NCBI GenBank assembly: GCA_028583605.1
Contig: CM053329.1
Location: 19,416,455-19,480,454, forward strand
Reading direction: 5' to 3'
DNA length: 64,000 bases
From: Dastarcus helophoroides
Lineage: Eukaryota; Arthropoda; Insecta; Coleoptera; Bothrideridae
The notes under the pieces were generated by a model, which saw only the letters and a list, made by a program, of their open reading frames with translations, did no database searches and was not told the origin of the DNA. Positions within the stretch are counted from its first letter, which is position 1. Every line of letters starts with the position of its first letter. Below are positions 57,061-64,000 of this stretch, piece by piece. The translations under genes were made by a program, and so were the position numbers.

Positions 57061-57760
57061 AAGTTTCAATTAAATTTCAAACATATTCCATTCTACATTC
57101 TTCATTCTTTATTAACTTATCTCGTCTTTATATTGTGGACCTATAAGATATAGCAAAACATTTTCTGCATCAAGGCAAAATGATGAGTAAGTTCAGTTCG
57201 AAGGTTTCTCGTATCCACAGATAGAAACAAACTGCAAATTGTGCTTTGTCTGAACAAGTAATTATGGCTAATGTGGTAATATCCATTTTTGAACTAAACT
57301 GGAACTCATCAAATAAGATGCATATTTTACCCCCTGCGAATGCTCGTCCTTTAGTCACAGAGCCACAGCCTTGTCATATTTCAGATAAAAGCTTCTATCT
57401 TGTAACTTTCCGAGAACTCGGACTAAAAATCTCCGTTATTAGGTGATCGATTGTGGTTTTTTTTTCTTTTGCAAGTCTTCAGCGAAGGTCGACCCTATTT
57501 GTTAGTTTTATTGCTATTACAATTATCCCAGCATGCTAGTTTTTTACCCTCTTTAGTTGCTTATTATTTGTCAAGGTCATCTATGGCCCCAATGCACTGG
57601 TTATTGTTGGGAAGTTTTACGACCGTTTCAGCTTCTTTATCCAAAAAAATAAGGAATTTCAGTCGATGCCTGCCATGTATTTAGGCCGTCGGTAAACTGA
57701 ATGTAAAACAAAAGCTATATCGATGCAGCTGAACCAAAAAATGCAAAACAAAGTAGACAT
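57061..57760. other. Non-repetitive stretch, possible decayed coding remnant
   Basis: Complex sequence after the satellite ends. Overlapping frames at 57,170-57,358 (minus), 57,246-57,446 (plus) and 57,451-57,684 (plus) look more protein-like than satellite frames do, but I recognise no domain, and stops interrupt every long frame. It may be a decayed transposon or a chance pattern. Confidence 0.35.
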
Positions 57761-57763
57761 TTT

Positions 57764-57803
57764 CAATTAAATAGTGTGCAATTAAATAGTGTGCAATTAA
57801 ATA
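57764..57803 (+). repeat. 15-bp tandem repeat, 2.7 copies
   Basis: The unit caattaaatagtgtg occurs at 57,764 and 57,779, then partly at 57,794. Confidence 0.97.
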
Positions 57804-57984
57804 GTTAGAAAATCAATTGATTAAGAACCTAAATTTAATTTGGTGAGCTTAACTTTAATTATTGTGATTTCATCAATGATAATTTGACAGACTGAAAAAA
57901 ATACTCGATAGAAGATGCCTTTTTAAAAACGTCAATAAGGTTTGAAGTTTACTTTTAATCAAATCAATATTTTTAGCTTCAAAA

Positions 57985-58060
57985 ATAACAAACTTTTACG
58001 CAAAATTTTGTCTCCTATTTCACCCCTTTAGGGGCCAAATTTTCAAAAATCTTTTCTTCC
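57985..58060 (+). mobile_element. Dispersed repeat fragment with CCCCTTTAGGGG
   Basis: 'tttcacccctttaggggc' followed by 'caaattttcaaaaatctttt' fits the same insect repeat family suspected at 26,745. It is a short fragment only. Confidence 0.4.
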
Positions 58061-58483
58061 TACTGATCTGCTACATATTAAGTTTTTATTCGAATTTTGT
58101 GTTTTTTTGCATAAAGGAATTGCTTTTTTGAATTTCCACTTTGATCTCAAAATATCTAGTCTCAAAATTTATTTATTAAACTTACATATTTAGATCTTTT
58201 GATTTTGATTATGTTAGTTTATCTAAGTGTTTCGATTTTAGCCTTCCCCTGTTAAGATTTTCTGTTTGTCATAATTTGAGAACAGTTTTTTTATTTCAAT
58301 TTTTTTTTAAATTAAGTCGTGAATCTCGAACTCTTTTATTGGTAACTTGGTGGAGAGTTATCGATAAATAATTTAGAAATAGATGCATGCATAATCAATT
58401 AATGATTAAAATACAATCATTTCTTTAATTTTTTGAGAGCAGAAAATCCGGAGAGTGATTAATCACATTAACATTTATTATAC

Positions 58484-58530
58484 AGTTTCACCCCTTTAGG
58501 GGCTTAGTTTCAAATAATCCTTATTGCTTC
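58484..58530 (+). mobile_element. Second dispersed repeat fragment with CCCCTTTAGGGG
   Basis: 'tttcacccctttaggggc' is repeated exactly from the previous fragment, then 'ttagtttcaaataatcctta'. Flanking sequence differs, so it is an independent or decayed insertion. Confidence 0.4.
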
Positions 58531-58599
58531 CACTTAAATATTGTCAGCCGATCAAACTATTTGGAAAAATCTAAACTACGTGGTTCAATCGAAGAATCT

Positions 58600-59040
58600 G
58601 TGTGATGCCACAACCCAAAACAGAATCAGTTTTCATCAAGTTACAAAACTACTAAAGCTTCCAAATATCCCCTGATGTTTATGAGGATGAAAAAAATGCG
58701 TTTTAGCGTAAATATGTCTACGGAACGTAAACAAGGAAATTTAGTGAATCAAGTCTCTAATAACAGTTGTGGAGCTTTTAATTTGGACCATCCGGTGTCG
58801 GTGTCCGGCTTTGGAACCGTCGCGTCCTCTAATAAAAACTATCCAATATATCGCAGGCAGACGAAAGTATGGCCATGGTTTCGTCTAATCGAACATCTCT
58901 CCCCCAGCGACTCCTTCGAATTGTTCGGAGTGGTGGAGCTTTTTCTACACGGGACATCGTGTAAATTACGTTTCCTCGTGTAAATTTACATAAATGATAG
59001 CGTGCCAATCAGTTGGCTGGGATATTATTATATGCCGAGT
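58600..59040. other. Non-repetitive island 8, upstream of promoter candidate
   Basis: Complex sequence. The 102-aa frame (58,675-58,983) has no recognised domain; its length in GC-richer DNA is not strong evidence. TTTACATAAATG near 58,985 contains CATAAA. A CCAATCAG box lies at 59,005-59,012. Confidence 0.45.
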
Positions 59041-59078
59041 GAGTCAGTTCGCGGTCGATTGTGTTAACGTTCGGATGG
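59005..59078 (+). promoter_or_regulatory. Candidate core promoter with CCAAT box, Inr and DPE
   Basis: The initiator TCAGTT (59,044-59,049) fits the arthropod consensus TCAKTY, with +1 at A 59,046. GGATGG at 59,073-59,078 lies exactly at +28 to +33 and fits the DPE consensus RGWYV. A CCAATCAG box is about 40 bp upstream and an AT-rich 'tattattatatg' lies at about -23 to -12. Each element alone is common; the exact Inr-DPE spacing is what makes the call. Confidence 0.45.
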
Positions 59079-59205
59079 CGAGTTCGAATTGCGTTTGTTT
59101 ATTTTTAATAAAAGTCGTTAGTTAACTTGAAACATTCGTGATATTTTTGTGGCATTCGTAGTATGCAGCTACAGGATTCTGGAATACATTTGCGATCATT
59201 AATTG
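59046..59205 (+). other. Candidate 5' non-coding first exon
   Basis: From the predicted start at 59,046 the sequence runs to 'aattg', followed by the strong 5' splice donor GTAAGC (59,206-59,211). The exon would be 160 bp. Its first ATG (59,075, overlapping the DPE) opens a 16-codon upstream ORF ending in TAA. No protein homology is visible, so the gene is unknown and its coding part would lie beyond the window. The donor and promoter are individually weak evidence. Confidence 0.3.
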
Positions 59206-59211
59206 GTAAGC

Positions 59212-59418
59212 CTGTTATGTAACGTTGCAGCATCAATTAAAGAAATTGTTACAACCGTGGAAGTTTTTCCAGCAGAAGGTGTGACGACTAATAACTTTCG
59301 TCTTGGTTTTGTGGGGATTTCTGAAAGCTGATGCGAATCTTAAGCATCCTGAATTCTTCAGTTTCCCTAATTGAGAAGGACGTGACTTGTTGCATAGTGT
59401 CATCAAGTACCTACAACT
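59212..59418. other. Spacer before block J
   Basis: Complex AT-rich sequence. No feature is recognised apart from its possible position in the first intron. Confidence 0.45.
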
Positions 59419-60110
59419 GACTAAATCACTACCTAATTACGACACCATATCAGTTCTTCACGTTATTCTGATTTAGTCACAAAACAGCCTAAAGTTATTT
59501 TGATTTGTTCTAAAAACAATTTAAAGTTACTTTGATTTAGTCACAAATTAACTTACCTAATATTATTTTGATTTAGGAGAAAATCACTCATTTTGACTCA
59601 GTCACAAATTAACTTCAGGTTTTGATTTAAACACAAAACAACTTAATGTTCTTTGGACTTAAAATTAGTCTCTGCAAGTTACTAAATCATTACCTAATTA
59701 CTACACCACATCAGCACTTCACGTTATTCTAATTTAGTCACAAAACAGCCTAAAGTTATTTTGATTGGGTCTTGAAACAATTTAAAGTTACCTTGATTTA
59801 GTCACAAATTAACTTACCTAATATTATTTTGATTTAGGGAGAAAATCACTCATTTTGACTCAGTCACAAGTTAATTTCAGGTTTTGATTTAAATACAAAA
59901 TAACTTAATGTCCTTTGGACTTAAAATTAGTCCCAACATATCCTACAATTATTTAGTCACCAAATCACCTAATGTTATTTTAATTAAATCACAAAAAGTT
60001 AAGTTGACTAACTACTCATAATTTAAAGCTGACTTTGATTTAGTCATAAAATATTTTAGTTATTATGATTTAGTCATAAATTAATTTAAAACTATTTTGA
60101 TTTAATCACA
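59419..60110 (+). repeat. Tandem-repeat block J, about 261-bp units
   Basis: Two full units (59,419-59,679 and 59,680-59,945) share 'cattacctaattac', 'cttcacgttattct', 'gatttagtcacaaaacagcc', 'taatattattttgatttagg' and 'ctttggacttaaaattagtc'. A third, partial and diverged, follows. Within the unit 'tttgatttagtcacaaa' is itself repeated. Confidence 0.9.
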
Positions 60111-60686
60111 ATAAACTTGCGTACGTTTTAGCTTAACTGAGATTTGTAAATCAAAAAAAATCACAGTAATTCTCAATCAGTATATGGGTTATAGTTGCAT
60201 TTACCTTAATTAAGCCCTAATTCACGATACCACGACTATCACCGGAGACTAATGTCAAAGATCAAAAATAACTCCTCATGATCTAGCTACCTCGGGTTAG
60301 ATTCTCGTGTTTTTAATTAATACAAACTAGTGTCACAAACGGCCTCAAGTATCCTCTCAAAAATGTCCCCTATTCCCGTTTCCTTGACTGAAATTTATGT
60401 GCCTCTGGCACCTGCTCACCATTGAAGCTTGTCAACGAGGTAAAAGAAATAATATTTCTAGACAATTTGTGTAATTAGATCCTCTGAATTATTACAAAAT
60501 GTATGGTGGTAAGGTACTACAATGATCATTTATATGATTAGATATGGGACACATTATCCATGTTTTACTAATCCTTATTAGTCGTAAAGATATCTTAAAT
60601 GTTCAAACATACTGGTAGGTAAAGTGAAGAGACTTTGCTTTTTTAGCAAATTCCTTACTTTTGTCGCTAAACTGACTAACGTTTTT
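60111..60686. other. Non-repetitive AT-rich spacer
   Basis: No periodicity, gene or RNA is recognised. Confidence 0.5.
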
Positions 60687-61135
60687 AGGGTTTCGTACCT
60701 TAAAACGAAAAAACCGATCAAATTAAATGGGTCTTCTACATGAGTTCATTTAGATGAATATTTTCGGAGTTAGCACTAGTTTATTAAATTGCACCCAATG
60801 CGGTTGGAATCGAACATTTTAGCGCAACCCAAGGCGATCATAATCGACTTACTGCGAATTGCAAATGAATGTGTTTAGTCTGAGACATTTATCAAACCAA
60901 TTGTTATGTTTTTTAATTTTATTTAACATTTAACCTGAAGAATAAACCCAATTGTTAGTTGCATAAATATTTTGATTGACTGTAGAAAAAAGTGTGTATA
61001 TCTGGACATATACATATGTCTTAAGTTTTAAAGATGACGAAAGAAAATTTGGATAATATTTTAAGTTTAGGCATAAGTAAAAATGATTTAATTTGGTGTG
61101 TTGACTGTTCACTGTAGTAGTTGGTACGGAACCCT
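60687..61135. mobile_element. Candidate non-autonomous element with inverted ends
   Basis: Begins with AGGGTTTCGTACC (60,687-60,699) and ends with GGTACGGAACCCT (61,123-61,135), reverse complements with one mismatch. 'accttaaaacgaaaaaacc' follows the left end. After the right end comes 'gtccgagcccgactcgctcg'. GTACGGAACCCT followed by GAG(T/C)CCGACTCGC is, from memory, a common insect interspersed-repeat signature. No transposase is present; the 60-aa minus frame inside is not a domain. Boundaries may extend to about 61,165. Confidence 0.5.
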
Positions 61136-62100
61136 AATTGTCCGAGCCCGACTCGCTCGTGGCTAAATCTTTTAATCATCAATTTCTCGAGTTTAACCTT
61201 AAAAATGGCATTTCAAAAATAAATTTTAGGTATTTTCTCGAAATTTTTATTCCTTTTTTAATAAAATTTGAGTTTAATATTTTAATTTTTGTGTGTTTTC
61301 TCAAAAGTTGTACTTACAAACTCACAATTTCGATTGTGTCAATCTTTTACTAAATTTGTCTAAATTTCAAGTTTAAACAAAAAATTCTAAATTTCTCTGA
61401 AAATTTGGATCTCTTTTGGAAACGAACTCGTTCACCAAAATTTAATTTTTCATTTTAAATTATGAATATAAACTCGAAAACTCTAGATTTCTTCTAGAAT
61501 TTTGAATGTTAATTTCGAAACGTCAACAATTTTCTCGAAATGACAGGAAGATTTTTTTTTGTCCATTATGGTTTTATCCAATATTCGAATTTTAAAATTG
61601 AAACATCAGTTTTTACCCCCAGAGTTCTGGCTTTTTATTTTTAAAATTTAATCTCGACTTTTTTCTCAAAAACTCAAAACATTTGTTCAAAATCTCGACT
61701 ATAAATGCAAGATTTTAATTATTTTTCTAATGATTTAGTCTTTTTGCTGTAAAATTTCCAGCCTCGAAATTTCGAGATTTGTTTCGAAATTTTTTGAATA
61801 TTTTTTATTTTTGGATTTTCTGAAATATTTTCTTAAAATTCGTGCATTCAATGTTTTTTTTCCAGAAATGTTTGTTAGCTTGAAATGTTACCTTTATCTA
61901 ACTATGCTGGCTTTAAAAAAAAATTGTTGTTTCTGAAGTATTCGATCGATTCGCAGACTTGGCTTAGAGTTGACTCCTAGAGTATTATAATGAAACAATT
62001 CGCTAATATGGAGCCACTGATTTAGATAGCTCGCCAAAACATTTGGAAGAAGTAATCCGTCCCTGCTTATAAAGGCGTAAAAAATAATAAAATAATGTAA
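61136..62100. other. AT-rich stretch with block B-like T-rich phrases
   Basis: From about 61,380 to 61,880 'tctcgaaatttt' and 'ctcaaaactcaaaac' phrases resemble block B but are not clearly periodic. Frames of 71-74 aa are compositional. Confidence 0.55.
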
Positions 62101-62499
62101 AATACTTAAAATACTCAAAAACTATTGATAAGCCTTAGAACAGACAAATTGAAACATTCGAAATAGACGGATGAGTTTTAAAAAGACTTAAAAATTATCA
62201 ACATGAAATAAAATATTTCAAAAGATGTGATAAGCCTTCAAAAAGATTTAAATAAGTAATCACCATAATTGAAATGACACAAGGCAAACATAAACAATAT
62301 TTACAAATTATTTAAACGTTTAAAACACTTTAAAAGATTCAAGGAGAACTTAGAAAGCTATAAAATAATGAAAACGCATTTCAAATTAAAAAAAAAATGT
62401 TAAACGGTCCTAATAGGGACCTAACCGAGGCTAAAGTAACTAAAAAAATACGTAAAAAGCGCTAAAGGAACCTTAAAAAGCCTAATATCCTAAAAGCAC
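62101..62499. repeat. A-rich 'taaaaagacttaaaa' repeats
   Basis: Loose short-period repeats such as 'ccttaaaaagcctaa' and 'ttaaaaagacttaaa'. It is probably the decayed edge of the higher-order unit that follows. Confidence 0.6.
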
Positions 62500-62741
62500 T
62501 TGAAAAATTATAAAAAAATTAAAAAATCCTTTTAAGAACATAAAATATTATAAAAGCGTTCAAAAAGAATAAAAAAGACCCTAAATAAAGATAAATTAAA
62601 AGAGGCTCAGGAACTGTTAAAAGACCTAAAACCGCACCAAATACTCATTAAGTTTTTAAAAAGGTTTAACAAACCTTAAAAATGACTTATTAGGCCTTGA
62701 AAAATTAAAGACACTTAAGAAACCTTAAAAAGATTTTGTAG
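62500..62741 (+). repeat. Left copy of a direct duplication flanking the heptamer array
   Basis: Matches 63,744-63,991 along its length, with the landmarks 'tattataaaagcgttcaaaa', 'gaggctcagg', 'aaaaggtttaacaaacc', 'aggccttgaaaaattaaaga' and 'aaaagattttgta'. The offset is about 1.25 kb. Confidence 0.92.
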
Positions 62742-63508
62742 TTAATAACTTAACATTATACTTAATACCTAAAACTTAATACCAAATACTTAATACTATT
62801 ACTTAATACTTAATGCATGATGCTTAATACTGAATACTTAATACCTAATACTGAATGCCAAATACTTAATACTTAATGCTTAATACTTAGTTCCTAATAC
62901 TTAATACTTAATACCTAATACTAAATACTTAATACTTAATACTTACTAATTAATACTTACTACTAATACTTAATACTTAATACTTACTACTAATACTTAA
63001 TACTTAATACTTAATACTTAATACTTAATACTTAATACTTATTACTTAATACTAATACTTAATACTTAATACTTAATACTTAATATTTAATACTTAATAC
63101 TTAATACTTAATACTTAATACTTAATACTTAATACTTAATACTTAATACTTAATATTTAATACTTAATACTTAATACTTAATACTTAATACTTAATACTT
63201 AATACTTAATACTTAATACTTAATACTTAATACTTAATACTTAATACTTAATACTTAATACTTAATACTTAATACTTAATACTTAATACTTAATACTTAA
63301 TACTTAATACTTAATACTTAATACTTAATACTTAATACTTAATACTTAATACTTAATACTTAATACTTAATACTTAATACTTAATACTTAATACTTAATA
63401 CTTAATACTTAATACTTAATACTTAATACTTAATACTTAATACTTAATACTTAATATTGAATACTGAATACTTAATATTTAATACCAAATACTTAATACT
63501 TAATATTT
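62742..63508. repeat. Heptanucleotide array (TACTTAA)n
   Basis: About 770 bp of a 7-bp unit. The left edge is degenerate (TACCTAA, TACTGAA, TGCTTAA) and interrupted. The middle (about 63,060-63,450) is almost perfect. The right edge is degenerate again. Pure middle and mutated edges are typical of expansion by slippage or unequal exchange. Confidence 0.98.
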
Positions 63509-63743
63509 AAAAAGGGTGTAAAAATCTGAAAAAAAAAGTCGTAAAAAGACATACCAAAGCTTAATAACTAAGCAAAAAAAATTATAAAGATATCTAAAGT
63601 TTACAAAAACATTTAAAAATGTTAAAATACTTTCCAATATTTAGGAAGCCTGAAAAGGACCTATGAGAAATTTTGGAAGATTTAAGAAATACTCAAAAAT
63701 TACTAGATAGATGTAAAACACTGAGACAAAATTGTTAAGTCCA
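63509..63743. other. A-rich sequence inside the 1.25-kb unit
   Basis: Low-complexity A-rich sequence between the heptamer array and the right duplicate, resembling 62,101-62,499 loosely. No gene is seen. Confidence 0.5.
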
Positions 63744-64000
63744 GAAAAAAATTATAAAAAAATTAAAAAATCACTTTAACAACATTAAAATATTATAAAA
63801 GCGTTCAAAAAGAATAGAAAAGACCTAAATAAAGATAAATTACGAGGCTCAGGTACTGTTAAAAGACCTAAAACGGCACAAAATACTCATCAAGTTTTTA
63901 AAAAGGTTTAACAAACCGTAAAAGTGACTTAATAGGCCTTGAAAAATTAAAGACACTTAAGACACTTAAAAAACCTCAAAAAGATTTTGTATTTGATACC
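63744..64000 (+). repeat. Right copy of the duplication, running off the window
   Basis: Repeats 62,500-62,741. The window ends at 'gatacc', where the left copy passes into the heptamer array, so another TACTTAA array probably starts just beyond the window and the true repeat is a unit of about 1.25 kb. Confidence 0.9.

Noticed and set aside
57170..57690. Decayed transposase or reverse transcriptase gene
   Set aside because: Frames look somewhat protein-like, but I could identify no catalytic motif or family, and stops break each frame. Left as an unassigned stretch.
1..64000. CRISPR arrays, bacterial operons, tRNA or rRNA genes
   Set aside because: The regular repeats are contiguous eukaryotic satellites without unique spacers. 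No ribosome-binding sites, operon-like gene strings, tRNA A/B boxes or rRNA segments were seen.

Overview
This window is eukaryotic and almost certainly from an insect. It is AT-rich, lacks any intact protein-coding gene, carries fragments that resemble dispersed insect repeats, and has a core-promoter candidate of arthropod type (Inr plus DPE). The order cannot be fixed from sequence alone. A beetle or similar insect with satellite-rich intergenic DNA or long introns is plausible, but that is a guess. The only recognisable protein-coding homology is a broken fragment of ribosomal protein S19 (about 12,741-12,994). All long open frames seen here are by-products of tandem repeats or chance frames in GC-richer DNA.

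Layout. Most of the window is diverged tandem-repeat blocks, each with its own family: about 377-bp units (1-7,620), T-rich repeats (10,010-11,400), 'gatcattttg' repeats with a 510-520 bp higher-order unit (11,400-16,640), A-rich units of about 425 bp (19,740-24,330), a TACAG pentamer array (25,359-25,850), five 523-bp units (29,980-32,600), about 265-bp units with poly-G tracts (33,070-37,900), a related family with about 187-bp units (40,350-46,830), about 220-bp units (49,010-50,340), an alternating dimer of about 295 bp (51,450-57,060), about 261-bp units (59,419-60,110) and a TACTTAA heptamer array inside a larger duplicated unit (62,500-64,000). Between the blocks lie non-repetitive, locally GC-rich islands: about 7,620-9,860, 16,650-19,520, 24,560-25,060, 27,420-28,490, 37,900-39,990, 48,040-49,010, 50,935-51,380 and 58,600-59,330. 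Several islands hold tight clusters of C(A/G)TAAA on either strand, the core recognised by posterior Hox (Abd-B class) and Caudal/Cdx homeodomains, so they are candidate developmental enhancers. The last island holds a candidate + strand promoter and first exon (59,046-59,205).

Mobile DNA. A short element without an ORF occurs five times (19,527; 26,933; 32,926; 40,877; 47,711). Its core folds by eye as a hammerhead-type ribozyme like those reported in Penelope-like retroelements. Three copies have two arms in inverted orientation and lie between exact 10-12 bp direct repeats (target-site duplications). Their 3' end is fixed and their 5' end varies, as expected for retrotransposition. A second, unrelated fold-back insertion (4,387-4,602) also sits between 12-bp direct repeats. 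A perfect 68-bp hairpin (46,231-46,370) seems to have arisen by inverted duplication inside a satellite unit.

How the parts relate. The most economical reading is a regulatory or intronic region in which conserved-looking islands survive between fast-changing satellites, with retroelements inserted into and next to the satellites. No gene cooperation can be described, because no complete gene is present. All repeat periods and similarity statements are by eye.
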